From assembly GCF_004027225.2 (NCBI RefSeq), contig NC_044302.2, positions 42,282,510 to 42,346,509 on the forward strand: DNA of 64,000 nucleotides. Reading direction: 5' to 3'. Positions 47,723-61,500 of the stretch are shown here, piece after piece; position 1 is the first letter of the stretch, and the number at the start of each line of letters is the position of its first letter. The DNA comes from Strigops habroptila (Eukaryota; Chordata; Aves; Psittaciformes; Psittacidae). Made by a program: the position numbers and the translations under genes. The notes under the pieces were generated by a model that made no database searches, had not been told where the DNA came from, and worked only from the letters and a program-made list of their open reading frames with translations.

Positions 47723-49517
47723 CGTTAGGTAATTGTGATAAAGGCTCCACTTTTCTCTGTGCCAACCAGAAGGGCAGTCCTGGTGGGTCTGAGCTGCTGG
47801 ACGTGGCTCCTAGCCTGACCCATGCACGGTTGCATGGCTGCTGCACATCAGTCTCACAGCTCGAGATGCCTGGTAGTGACTGCTGCAGGGATTGGTAAAG
47901 CACAGGAGTGCTGGAGTCCCCCACTTGCTTAGCGAAACCCACCGTAGCCCATGCTTCCTCCTTCACCCTCCCACTGCCCTCGACCCTGGTGCCTGCAGGT
48001 TGACTGTATGGAGCAAACCATCCCACAAAAAGCTGTTTTTCAGCCTCTATAGGAGCCTTGGGGGCTGCTCCTCCCACCCAGGAGTCTCCTGGCGCTCCAC
48101 CTCCTAAGTGGTGAGTGGCAGGAATGTGAGTGATGCAAGAATTGCCATCACACCAGCGGGACACCAAACGTCTGACCAGATGACAGCTCTAAATTTAAGG
48201 GCTTGCTGGCAGGCCATGTGTGTGTTAGTGTGCCCTTTTGTGACCAAGCTAAAGATAATTCTCCGATCTGGACCAGCAGCTGTGCTGTAAGTTGTATAAA
48301 GAGACTTCTCCGCTAATGAAGAGCGATCATGAAAACATGATCCGCCCTAAGAGTATGGGCAAAGCTGGGGAGATGTGACTTGGAGTAGGGCCCCCCAGCT
48401 CTGCAGAAGCTGAAAAGAGGCCATTTATAGATGCTCAATTTGGCTCCTTGGAAAAATGAGCAGGCCTTGGTGTTATTTTAATGTAAATGCCACTCGAGAG
48501 AATAACAGGACTTCTTTAAACTGTAGGAAAAGCCAGTTTAAATTACCTGGAGTTCAATACCCTCTGCAAAAATGAGCCAAAAACCCTTAAATGTACAGAG
48601 TGCTATGGCACTTTCAGCAAAAAAGCAGAGTTGAACACGTTTTTGTGTGTTGTAGTGAGTGTATTTTTAACCCACCTGCATATTTTAAACACGTTGACCT
48701 TTGTAGGTCTACTGCAGTCTTTTAGAGCTGGCAGAGGCCCAGTTACGTGTGTGTGATGGTGTATGGCATTTTATAGTAGGAGACATGGGGCAAACCCCTG
48801 GGTCAGATAGGTCAGTTAGTGTGTTACGCCTGATACTCGTCTTGAAGGACTAGTTTAGATGTGCAGTAATGCTCAGGTCAGCTGCATAGCTTACACAGCA
48901 CAAACGTGTTCTCCTGGGGAAGGTGGGTCACTGAACAGCATGTTTAACTGTCAGCCTCCTGAACACAAGTGGATAATACTTCCTGATCTCCTTGTGGCCT
49001 TAAAACACAGGGAAGAATGCTGCACTGCAGCCTTGTGGAGGTTTGCAGGGCTCAGAGGTACTCAGTGATGCCACAAATCTGTTTTCCCATCTGGTGACTA
49101 TGTTATCTGGAGTGCCATGTGCAGAGAGGTGTTAGTGCGGGCTTGTAAGGGCATGAGAGCTGCAGACTATGGTTTCTCGTTTATTGTCTTTCAAGGAAAT
49201 AAATGCCTAGGACACTTTGTTAATATCTGGTATTGTTTGACACCTCTAGCCAGGGTCCTGTACAAAGAACTTCCTCAGTGCTGCCCTGTAAGTCAGTGAT
49301 GGGGCAATGTGCTACTGAAGTTGTGCTGCTCTCAGGACCATGGGCTGTCACTTGCATGTAGGATATGGACAGGGGGGCCTGAGCAATCCTGGCTTTGAAG
49401 TCAGCCACGCTTTAAGCATAAATCTTCTGCAACTCTGTGGTATTCGTCATTCCCCAACCAGACGGGCCGCCGTGTCATGTTTCATGTATTCAGTGTTATG
49501 CTTCGTTTTCTTTTCAG

Positions 49518-52500
49518 GTCCTCTTTCAGCATAAAAGCGAGATTCACAAGGCTCCTCTAAGATGTCTTACAGAAAGGAGTTAGAAAAATACCGAGACCTG
49601 GATGAAGACAAGATCCTTGGAGCACTGACAGAGGAGGAGCTCAGGAAGTTAGAGGATGAACTGGAAGAGCTGGATCCTGATGTAAGTCATTTTTACATAG
49701 GATTTCTAGGTGATAAATCTCTGTATTTGTAGGGGAATGGGCTGCACTAGTAAACTATATTTAAGTGGGATTCTTTGCAGAGCCTGTACTCAGTGCAAGG
49801 ATGGAGGAGACTGGCCACAGGTGAGCAGAAGCAGTTTTGCTATCACAAGCACGGCCTACACGTGGGACTTTGTTTCTGTGATATTGCCCTACCTTTGCCC
49901 CAGTGTGCATGCTCTGCTGTGATTTACAGCACCAATGTAAGCCAGTACTGGTGCAGGGTGATAAACCTGCAGAAACAGGATCTATCGCTTCTGATCAGGC
50001 CACCTCGGAAGGAATGTTTTGGGATTTCTGGGTTGCTTGGCTTTTATTTTCATAGCAAACCAGTCTGTATTTTTCTCCATTTAGGCAGAAATCCAAATCC
50101 TAGATTTTTGCAAAATGGGACAATTGTTTTTTAGCAATTTCCTAACATTAGCAAGAGCTGCACATATGGAAACACTGGACCTGCTGGTGCCAAGCAGTGA
50201 AAACTGTTTGGAGGCAGCGTTGTCCTGTGGCCCCAGCAGGGGATGCGCAGAGCCAACTGGCAGGCCCCTGGGTTATGGCAACGTTAGCTGATGAGGCTGG
50301 GCACTGCCAAGTGAGGGATTGTTCCTGCTACATGCAGTTAGTGTTCCTGGGGGAAATGATGGGCGGTGGCGATTGCATCATCAGTATTTTTAATGGCAAT
50401 GCAGGAAAGTAATTAAGAGGTGCAGGCTGGCTCCCGGGACTAAGCATGTGTATGGGCTGATGGGCTGGTTATAGCTGACTCGGAAGACGCAGAGTCAGGC
50501 AGTGTTCTGTGAAGGGTGCATAAAGGTAAAAAATACCTGCCACTGCAGGTGTAGCCTGAGTACAGGAGTTAAAGCACAACGATTGCATGCTCATGCCTCA
50601 CAGCATGAAGCCTGAGGAAGCAAGCTGTTTCCTACACCTCCTTGCTTGTGCGTTAGCACAGTTCTCCTCTCTTGCCTCCCAAGGTTGCGCAAGCCTAATT
50701 GCTGCCTATTAGTAATTCTCCTTCCCAGGATTTTCAATGATAAAAATTTAAATTATAATGAATTACTTTAATTAGGCAGGCATGGAAAGATCAGTGCGGT
50801 GTTCAAAATCACCTTGGATGTCTTAAAAAGTAAATGTTGACTTCTATCCAGCAAAGCTTTAAAGAACATGCTTAGTGCCAAATCTGGGAATAGTCTTACT
50901 TACTGCATTAAGGCTGTTCTATATTTAAATATAAGCAGGTGCTTACGTGCCGCATGTGTCAGGCACAAAGCAACTTCCCATGGTGGCTAATGTGACTGAA
51001 TACCGAGGCAGTTTGCAGAAGGGCTGAGGTTTGCAGGGGTTTTATTCTGCAACGGAGAGACCTTCCCTATAGTTTTGTGATGGACCATGAAGCAGAGAAG
51101 GAACCACCGCAGCTCTCTGCTCTGCTCTGTGAAAGACCATGGATTTCCCGGAACTGATTCTTGCTGGGACTCATGGGGCATGTGGGCCCTTGGGCAGGCA
51201 CATATAGGGAGAAGATCCTTTGAGATTAGCAGCTTGGTTCTGGTGTTGCAACTGTTGTGAAGAGGCAGCAGAAATGGTGAGGGTGGGGAAGAGGCTAGGA
51301 ATAGCAAGAGGTGACGACTGAGAGCCCCCAGAGAAAGCTGCTGTTTTGGAGAAACGCCCACTTGGCAGCATGGAGATCTTGTAGTGGAGCCAGCATTTAA
51401 AATTGTAGGGGGGAAGGAGCATTACGTGTCTTAAATCATGTGGGAATTGGTTAGATCAAGATAACCTTCGACAGAAGGAGAAGGAGATTGTCCAGCGATG
51501 TGGAAGAAAGTGCAATGGGGAAAGTGGAGAGGGGAGAGGGTTTGATGGATGGGGCCTGCAGAGATAACCCGTGTTTCTCCCCTCTCTGCCCAGAATGCAT
51601 TGCTGCCAGCAGGGCTCAGGCAGCGGGATCAGACACAAAAGCCACCAACTGGCCCATTCAAAAGGGAGGAACTCATGGCCCACCTAGAAAAGCAGGCAAA
51701 GGATGTTAAAGACAGAGAAGACTTGGTTCCATTCACGGGTGAAAAGAGAGGTACGGTCATCCTTTGCACCACGCTCAGTGTGTTGCGATGAAGTGGTGCA
51801 GTGGGTGCACAGCAAAAGGGCTGTGCCTGATCTGCATTACTGTGACTTCATTTCGACACCGCTGGGGTGGTAGATCCGCTGTCCGCTGTCTAGCTCCAGC
51901 CCATGTTGGCTGATAAACTGGGGTGTGCCCGGGAGGTTGATGTGCTTGCTGATTTGGGTACCATCTGGTAAGTAATGGACAAAGGCTGTACCACTGTGCA
52001 GCCTCTTTCCATCCCCATCCCACTGCAGCTGTATCAAGCTCTGGGGTGGACATCATCTTCTGTCCTCTCTTGTTCCTTCTCTGACCTGTGAGTTCTGGAG
52101 CCTGTGCTCCGTCTTCCAACATTGCCTTTTGTCCTTCATCCTTACATTCTGAACTTCGTCTTGGTATAGAGAAGCTCCACAGCTTCGCTCAGCTGTGATG
52201 ATCCCAACAGTTCCTGTCTAGTCTTTATCACCCCTGGACAACCCCAGCCCCATTTCCCAGTGTTCTGCAGTTTGCACGTTTCTGTCTCCCTGCGCTGTAC
52301 CCTGCACCCCTACTCTGCATGGCCCTAGGGCTTTTGAGAAAGGGGTTTGCTCTGCCTTTTCTCATTCCTTCTGGCATCTTTTCCTGTTCTTCTGGGACAT
52401 TTGTATTATCCAAAGGGCTTTCCTGCTCCCATTAGCACTCTGAATACCATCCGATGTGAGACATCGTTTGGTCAGTCCTTGCCTCTGGGTTCCAGGAGCG

Positions 52501-55500
52501 TCTCAGCAGCTTTTTTCTGGTGGTGTCCCCCCCTGTAACATGATCCCCCTGCAGCAGATGTGATTACACACTGCTCTCACTACTGGTTGCCTCATGAACA
52601 TTTAAGCATAGGAGAATGTTTCCCAGTTGTGGTGTTTCTCAAAGCTGCCGCCTTACTGATCCACATAGCTCACTGTGAAAGAGCTTGTGTTAAATCTGTC
52701 CATTTAATAAAACAAGGTAGTATTTTTAGGAAAAAAAGCGAAGAAAAAGAAAAAAAAGAAAAGAATTTTCCTTGAAAGAAGTAATTGAAAAGAGTAAATT
52801 GAGTGCTATCAGGAAGAGTGATTTAGCAACTTCAAGCATACCCTACCCCAGCAAGTAATAGCAGCGCTCAGCAGGAGGTGAAGGTATTTCAGGCATTTTG
52901 AGTCTTCAGCTTCTGGTCTGAGCTAATCATATTTCAATCTGATGTGATCTCAAACACATTAAATATATTTTCACTTGTAACACACAGTTGAGTGAAGACA
53001 TTACTTACAGTGACTGTGAGACGGAGGCAGTAAATTACATGTTCACAGCTGTGGAAATAAATCACCGCATTTGCAGTTCAGAGGGTGATTTACTAGCTTG
53101 CTGTGGGAGGTGCTCTCCCTGGCCATGCTGCTGGACAGAGTAGCAGTTGACGTGTGCATACATGCTGCAATTTGATATATAATGCTGTGTTTGCATGTAC
53201 CTATTAATTTAAAGTTCAAACTGGTAATGAAGCATGACTGAGATATGAACCTTTCTACAATTAAACCCCATAAGTTTCAATGGTGCTAAGATGTCAAGAG
53301 CAGTTGCTGTGTGATGGCAGAATTAAGCTGCCCTGTTTTCCCTGTTTCCTGCTGAACTGACCAGATGGTGTGCAGTTTGCTGAGCCATGTGTCCGGTGGG
53401 ACAGTGGCTCCGGGTCCTTGTACCAGGGCAGAGCTGAGGTACCCTCCCCAGGCAGGATACCCAGAAGGTGCCTGGCCGTGCAGGCACACATGACACTGCC
53501 TATTTTTGTGAGAGCAGCTATGTCCCAGGAGGCAGATTCCTGCTCTCTTCGTCAGGGCGGCAGTGCGCAGGCAAGAGATGGGCTGTTTTGGATAAAGCTG
53601 TTTATAGCGGCCTCTATTTCAAGCTGGGGGAGCCCGAAGCACATTGCTTCTTCCTTGAGGCTAAATTTAGCCACTTCTGTTTCTGCACATCCCTGAGCAG
53701 CAGGATCTTTTTTTTTTCTCCTCCCCTTTGGTGCCGCTGACTCTGGTTTCAGAGTGGGGACAAAAATAGTCCTGGCAGGCATGCCAGGCTGAGAGCTTTG
53801 CACTCACTATCTCGCTGCAGTGATCCTGGATTATCTCAGGGCAGGGGACTGCTCTGGGATCCCTCCTCCCGCGCTGCAGCAGCGCTGGGTTTACCCAGCA
53901 GACTGCTCCCTGCTGTGGTGGTATGAAACACCACAAGCTTCATCCTGTCTGTTCTTCCGTGGCAGCAGGGGTAGCCACAGCTAGGTGCCCCGCTATGTTA
54001 TCTCAGACCTCCACACACCGATCTGCCCACCCACTGGCGCTGCGAGCAATGAGAGCTGGGAGCATTCCATGCAGTGCCATGAACCCTTCCTGCTGCCCCA
54101 CGCCTATCCAGGACGCAGCCAGCTCTGGCAGAGAAAGCATTGTGGCTTGCCTGGTGATCATCCTGGGCATGGGGTCTGCTAGGAGCCCAGGGCATTCTGA
54201 GCTGGGCTGGAGCTGTGCCGCTTGCTGCACAGCCCCTTGTCCAGGCCACAGACAAGCAGCTGAGATGGCAGCTTTTGTTACAAGCTGTACCTGTTGCTTT
54301 GCACCTCTGACCTGTAGGGAAAAGGCCTGTTCCTTGGCCTGTTGCTGTCCTGGGAGATAGAGCATGGAGGTGTCCATCTGACATGCCCTCTGTGTCTCTC
54401 CACCCTGCCCTAATGTCCTCTGCAGCAATGTTGAGCTCAATCAGCTGCCCCAAGCCTGTTTCTGTTTGCACCCCATGTGCTCGCTGGGCTGCTAGCCCTG
54501 CCTGCTGCCAGACACCCTCCACCACCTCCTTTCCACCCTCTTCTGTCTGATGTACCATCTGCCCAGTCACCATGCATTTGGAGTTAGCAGCAGGAGCTGT
54601 CTCCCTGGCAGGACCAATCCTGCACAGTGCTGGACCCAGGCCCCTGGTCGCTCTTGTCCATGTGAGTGCTGGCAAATCTCCATCCGTTTCATGCAGCCTT
54701 CAAAGAAGTGAAGTCCTGCAGGGTCGGGCTGTGCATGGCTTTCTGTCTGCTGTGTATTGAACCATCATTGTCCTGTACAAATGGACTACTGGGTTTTTGT
54801 AGGTGCAGCCTCTGTGCTGGTGAAAGAGTCCAGCTCCATGGTTGGAGGTGTCTGGCAGGTGCCTCCCAGCTCACACCACAGCAGGACTCAGGCCAGGCTA
54901 ACGGGAAGGGATTCAGTGTCTGCTCTGATTTTTCTCTAGGTCTTTGTGCCCCCCTGTCCTTTCTGCTGTGCAGATCTCACCCCATGGAAACGCATCTGCA
55001 CAACTAGTTGTAAGACAGGTGCTATGGCTGTACTGAGAGTGACCTTGCTTTACATTTATAGGAAAAGCTTGGATCCCCAAGCAGAAGCCAATGGATCCTG
55101 TTTTGGAAAGTGTGACCCTGGAGCCTGAATTGGAGGAAGCCCTTGCTAACGCCTCTGATGCAGAGCTCTGTGACATTGCTGGTAAAATAGTTTCACGTGA
55201 ATTGGGAGTTCAGGTTGTTTGACTACTAGTTTCTTTCTGTTTGTTCTTTCATGGTAAATGAGCTATTGAGCTTTTTGCTATTAATCTGAATGCTGTCAGT
55301 TTGGACAGGATTTATTTCTTTGTTTAAAAAAAAAGGAAAGAAGTGTATGTTTAAAGTTACTCTCAGCTCTTGTGATTTAATCAGGACCATGGACCAAAGG
55401 TGTGAAGGGAGAAGAATCATAGAAGCATAAAATCAACTAGGATGGAAAAGACCTTTAATGTCATCAAGTCCAACCATTACCCCAGCACTGCCAAGACTGC

Positions 55501-58500
55501 CACTAAACCATATCACTGAGGGGCTCACCCACATGGGGTTTGAACACTTCCAGGGACGGTGACTCCACCACTGCCCTGGACAGCCTGTTCCAATGCCTGA
55601 TCACCTTCTCTGTGAAGAAATGTTTCCCAATATCCAATCTAAACCTCCTCTGGCGCAGCTTGAAGCCTCTTGTCCTGTCACTTGTTACCTGGGAGAAGAG
55701 ACCAACCCCCACCTCACTACAACCTCCTTTCAGGTAGCTGTAGAGAGCGATAAGGTCCCTGCTGAGCCTTTTTTTCTCCAAACAGGCCACCTAGCCAGTT
55801 TCCAACCCAGCGAAGAATACACCTATCCAGGCCATGAGCAGCCAATTTCTCCAGGAGAATGCTGTGGGAGACGGTGTCAAATGCTTTACTAAAATCCAAA
55901 CAGACAATGTCCACAGCCTTCCCCTCATCAACCAAGGATTTATCAAGGGAACAGAGTGTGCTCTTTAATCTCTTCTCCTGACTCTGCCACTGAATCTTGC
56001 AAATTGCAGCCTGTCACCTTCAGGAGCGCAGCTTTCTTCGAGCCAAACCTCTAGGAAACGATCAAGCAGACCCAGTGAGAATGTGGATTTCTTGTGTAAC
56101 CTATTATAAGAGCTGTCAGGTTAGAGTCGACTTGCAATGGATGCTCAGGGATGTGATTTGTTAAGAAGCTTTTCCAGCTCATTGTAAAGCTATGGTTTTC
56201 TTGCGATTTGTGTGCTCGGTCGGTTTTGTGAGTGTTAGTTCACAGGTGAGAGAATTCAGCATTGAAAGGTTGGTGCACCTGATGACCGAGAAGCAGGTTG
56301 AAATGCACAGGAAGCTGGAGAGGGGGGCAAAGCAATTTCAGATGCCCTGTTCAAGCGCTGACAGTGTGCTCTCCACCAGGAGGCTCAATGAGCCAAGGGC
56401 AGGCGTGGTCCCTACCTACCTGAGGGGCTTACACCTCCATGCTAGGCAAGTTCAAGCAGTGTCCCATTGCTGCTTTCCTGGCAGTGTTTTCTGAATGGAG
56501 GTGACCTCCTGCAAGCCTCCTTGCTCTGCCACTTCAGAGATGACAATATTGGTATCTTGCTGAAGCCAGTAACATGGACTTAGCTCTGTGACTGGGGTCG
56601 GGTATATCTTGGCCAAAGGAACGTGTGAATACCCCTGTCGTGGTTCAACATTAGTCTCAGACTAAAGCCAAAACGCAGCACTGTACCAGCTGCTAGAGAG
56701 AAAATTAACTCTGTCCCAGCTGAAAGCAGAACAACCTCTTGGTGCTTTACTGAGCTCACACGTCCCTGCTGATCTAGCAGTTGATGAGTATTTCAGTGCT
56801 ACTGGTTCTTCTTCCAGTTCCATTTCCTTCAGACTTCCATACTCCCTAGCAGTACCTTCCTGGCCAGAAGTCTGTAAGATAGCCTGTAGAATAACTGCAT
56901 CAACTAGACATCTTCTACATAATAATACCATACTCTGTCTTAGAAATGTGTTTCTGCGTTAAGGCTTCCAACATAAGTACCCTGGCCAAGCACTGCATCT
57001 CTGGGTTTTTCTCTGTGTTTCTAGAGCCCTATGAAGCCCTGTCCTATAAAATCTGCCTTTCTAAACTCCAGATCTGTGCAGCAGTTATTTTCACAGAGGA
57101 ACGCTGTTTTGGGGCACCTTGTTCTAGAATTGTTGGGAGAATGCACTTGAAGTGGTGGCAGGAGAACTGATGAGATACAGGCTGTGCTGAAATCTCAATA
57201 TTGGCAGTGGCAGTGTTGCTTCTGCCTGCTTAGCAAGGCTCATTTGTAGGAGCTCGTTTTGCTCCTGCCCATTTAGCGGGGCTCATTGTCAGCCATGGCA
57301 TATTGGATCCTGAGCTCTTTTGGGTGGCTCCCACCAAGTCCTGGAAGGGCTCCCATGCTTTTGGTCAGCTGGGGGAGGCAGAAATGGGATGTCTTCTTTC
57401 TCCCAGAGTTCTTTGGATAAGACATCAGCAAGCACCAGACTCACAAACAGCAGGTCCCTCTTGTCTACCAGCACAAGCTTTAGCCCCCAGAACCCTGCAT
57501 GGTCATAACAGCAGATCCTTCCCTCTGTTCACAGTCCTGGCTGGTAGAGAGATTCTGTTGTTGGAGTAAGCCATGTTTGGGGCATATGTGTGTCCCCAAA
57601 ATGCTGAGCCTGCAAATTATTTCTATGGGCTGTTTTGCGCTCCTGAAAACTTAATCTGTGAGTACATGGCAGAGGAAGGGGCCAACTAAAATAAAAACAG
57701 CAAACCCAAAGTGCCCAGCCTCACTCAGGCTTTCAGACAGAGGCTGCTTGGCTCTGTGAAATCCAGTCAGGGGTGTGCTGGGGAGTGGATGGTGGTGTTT
57801 GTTCACATCCTTTGCTGCAGACTGTTCTGCTCATGCAACCCAGACATGGAGTCACAGTGAGCTGTCACCATACCAGATTCCGTTTGCGTTATGGGCCTCA
57901 GGGATAGCCTTCTCCTGCAACTCCTGGCCCTTCTTGGCCAAGCACTGAGGAAGTGGTGATGGACTGCATAAGAGGGGAAATGGGAAAGCAAAGTGCCTTT
58001 GTGGTGGCATGTTTGAATTTTAGGGGGTTATGTCCTTTACTTATTTTAGCCACTGTGCCCATCTGGAGGCCAAGGTTTCTTCAAGTGTGTCTGATTATAG
58101 CAAGTATTCATGTGTCTGCATTTTTCTTTAAAGTCATATCGTTATAAAAGAAAAGTTGATTAAAAAACCAGTTTATTTTCAAACATGAACTTGCTGTGAG
58201 TAGCAGGGTTATTTTTAAAACAGAACTTTTGCCCAAATGTTTCTAAGCCATTGGCTTCCCATTGCTCATTTGCAGCTGGCAAGAATGTCAGCAGATCCCC
58301 CTGGGCACGTTTCAGTATGCATTTGCATATTGGTTTTGAGCTATGAGCCTGAGGTACACAAGTTGGCAGAAGTTCAGCTCTTGGGCTCCTACAGTCTTTT
58401 GCTTTTGTTCATACCATCACTTTCTGCATTTTGTCTGAGGCAGCAGAGCCTTAGCTTCTTACGGCATCAACTTCCAAGCGTACAAAGATCAATTCAGAGC

Positions 58501-61500
58501 ACACCACCATCACTGCCCCTGCTTGTTGTTGAGTAAAAACATGGTGTGTGTTGCCGTCACCACTTTGTATGTTGCTGCCTGAGGGGTCGGCTTGTCTCTG
58601 CATGGGATGCAGCACATCTCACACACTGACTGTCACAGTGAGTGGCATATGCCCAAAGGGGATGAGGATGTGCAGGCTCCTACTCGGCTGGACCCCTTAG
58701 ATTAAAGCCTACCAATGGCAATTTTAGTGTTTTATTATCTTCGCCTCGGTATTTTTGTGTGATGCTGAATCAAGTTGGCTACTGGGAAGCCTTGGCTGTT
58801 TGTCTGTTTGTTGTCCACAAGATGATGGTCCTCTTCTCCCATGAATCGTGCTACATTGGAATAAACAAGGGAGCACATCTGAGCCCTGTTGTGTATTTAT
58901 GACAGCCAGAGGGCTTGGTCCCACCTTTGTATGTTGTTCTGTGCTTGCCCAGGGAAAGGTAATGTGCTATGTACCCCCATCCCAGGAAGCACAGCATGTA
59001 TGCATCTTTTCCTGGCTTTGGAGCCCATAATAACTCATGTTGTCCTTCTCTTTTTCTGTAGCCATCCTTGGTATGCACACCTTGATGAGTAACCAGCAGT
59101 ACTATGAGGCACTGGGGAGCAGCACCATCGTGAACAAAGAAGGGCTCAACAGTAAGTGGTTTAGAGTGTCAGCAGGCTGCAGCGTTTGGCTTTGAAGCTG
59201 CTAGTAGAGGCAAAGTGGGAATTATTTTTAGGCTGGATGCCCTCCATCACCTAGGTTTGGACCCTGCTAGCATTTAGCAGGAGGCAACATGTCCTGTGGC
59301 AGTTGGCCCCAGTGGTGGGCAGCGTTTGTGGATATACATGAGCATAAATGGAGCTGATGAATGCTTGTTCAGTCTCTCATCTTACATCTATGTGTCCAGT
59401 CATGCACTGCTTCTGGAAGAGGCCATGCTGCTGCTCAGGGTGCTTTCTGTTTCACATGTCTTGCTTGTCATTACACTTGCAGGTGTAATTAAGCCCACAC
59501 AGTACAAACCAGTTCCGGATGAGGAACCGAACTCAACGGATGTGGAGGAAACTCTGAAGCGAATACAAAGCAATGATCCTGACCTCGAGGAAGTCAACCT
59601 TAACAATATTATGGTATTTGCTGCTTTCTACTCTCCTCTCTTAGTAACAGGACCAAATATTTGATACACAGAAGGCAGAGACCAAGTCTATTTTGCTGCA
59701 CAGTGATACCATAACACTGTGTGTAGCCAGACGAGGAATGCCAGTGCTTTCCATCTCTGTTTTGGACAACAGGCGTTGTTACCTGCTGTGGGGCAATAGT
59801 AGCAGGACTCCTGTAGATGCCTGAAAGAGCGAAGCTGTGTTTAGGGTAGTCTGGGAGACCCATCTCCAGCCTGTCTGGTTAAAGGCATTCTAGGTTGTTT
59901 TAACGGTTTAGTCAGGCACATTTTGAGGGACAGGGGGCTGTTTATGTTAACATAAAATGGTGTGAAGAAAAAGGAAAAATCCGTACACTTGCAATTAAGA
60001 TATGAAGAAACTTCCCTTCTTGCAGGTAGCCCTGTCCATCTCCCACCAATTTCTTCTGTGGGACACCTTTACTACTTGTAGAGAGCAAATCAGGACACAG
60101 CACCAGTTCTTAGTTGCCTCTGGGACACATGCACATACTAAAAAATACAGTTTCCGTCTGTCTGCCCTGACTCCAGGACCTCCATCCCATGGGGTCTGTT
60201 GAATGATGATATATTCAAACAGCGAGTACGTGGTTAACTGCACATGCGCATTGAAAACACTTGTGCCATGCCACCTGCAGCTTTCTATAAGGAAAAGATT
60301 TTTACTTTTGTGTATTTGGTTCTGCCTAGTGACCCTGAGTGTCCCGTGAGGACAGCAGGTTGAGGATCCGGCAGGCAGGCACTTTTGTGTGTGTTGGAGT
60401 CACGACTTTGGGACACAGTTTGGAGAACTGGGGAGCGGTGGAGATGGTAAACTGCTGGCCCCTGTGTTATGGCTTTGACTATAGGCGATTCCACACGGTG
60501 GGGTCCAGATGGGGTGGCAAGAACTCCAAGTTGAGGATACCACTTAAAATTTTAGACAGGCAAAAAATCGTGCATCTGAAAAGGGCATCTAAAGTGCTGG
60601 ATAAGTGAAAAATACTCATTTTGTAAGAACCAGGATAAGCCGCATGGATTTATTTTCTGGGCTGAGACCTAGCATGGCAAATATTAGCCTGAAAGAAGTT
60701 GTATAAAGCAATCAGAGGTGTCTGTGCTTTGTACTACAAGGAGTTGGTTTCATACCTTTCTGGATCAGGCCCTGTAGGTGGAAATTTTCCTGAACATGAC
60801 ATTAATGTTGCTCAGTGCTGTCATTTGTATTAAAAAGTGCAGGAGCAGTGCTTTGTAGGCTCGTGGATCTTAGTTACATACATCCCCACAGCACTTGCAC
60901 TCCTAAATAGATGAGTTTCTGGGAGATTAAATTAAAGAGCAGAGACACTGTAGCTTCAAATCGAGGCAGTGAGCTATCAGCAGAATGGGAAATTGAATCA
61001 TAGAATAATAGAATGGTTTGGGTTGGAAAGGACCTTAAAGCTCATTCAGTTCCAACCCCCTGCCACAGGCAGGGACACCTTCCACTAGACCAGGTTGCTC
61101 AAATCCCTGTCCAACCTGGCCTTGAGCACTGCCAGGGATGGGGCAGCCCCAGCTTCTCTGGGCAACCTGTGCCAGTGCCTCACCACCCTCACAGGGAAGA
61201 ACTTTTTCCTAATGTCTAATGTAAATCTCCCCTCTGTTAGTTTAAAGCCATTTCCCCTTGTCCTGTCACTACATGCCCTTGTAAAAACTTCCTCTTCAGA
61301 TCTCTTGTCAGCCCTTTTAGGCACTGGAAGGCTGCTCTGAGGTCTCCCTGGAGCCTTCTCTTCTCCTGGCTGAACAAGCCCAACTCTATCAGTCTTTCTT
61401 CATAAGAGAGGGGAAGACATTGCAATGCTCCTTAGGCGACACTGATTATAGCAATAGAACTTGTAAAAACAAGTTTATCAACCTCTTCTTAAATTACTTC

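Larger units (their letters stand above)
38061..49517 (+). other. Probable TMOD1 first intron
   Basis: This is the stretch between the CpG island and the first coding exon. It holds CR1 copies at 40980-41045, 42240-42610, 45178-45410, 46443-46642 and 47595-47722, and a poly-A run at 44,147-44,158. No other gene is recognised. Treating it as intron 1 depends on the promoter being at the CpG island. Confidence 0.6.
55182..59061 (+). other. TMOD1 intron with CR1 and LTR fragments
   Basis: A GT-AG intron (GTAAAA to TTCTGTAG). It contains the CR1 at 55414-55935 and the LTR fragment at 56636-56733. Nothing else is recognised. Confidence 0.78.

Noticed and set aside
53923..54675. Overlapping open frames of 145-225 codons on both strands
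   Set aside because: They are intronic, open on both strands and without recognisable similarity. No splice or promoter evidence.
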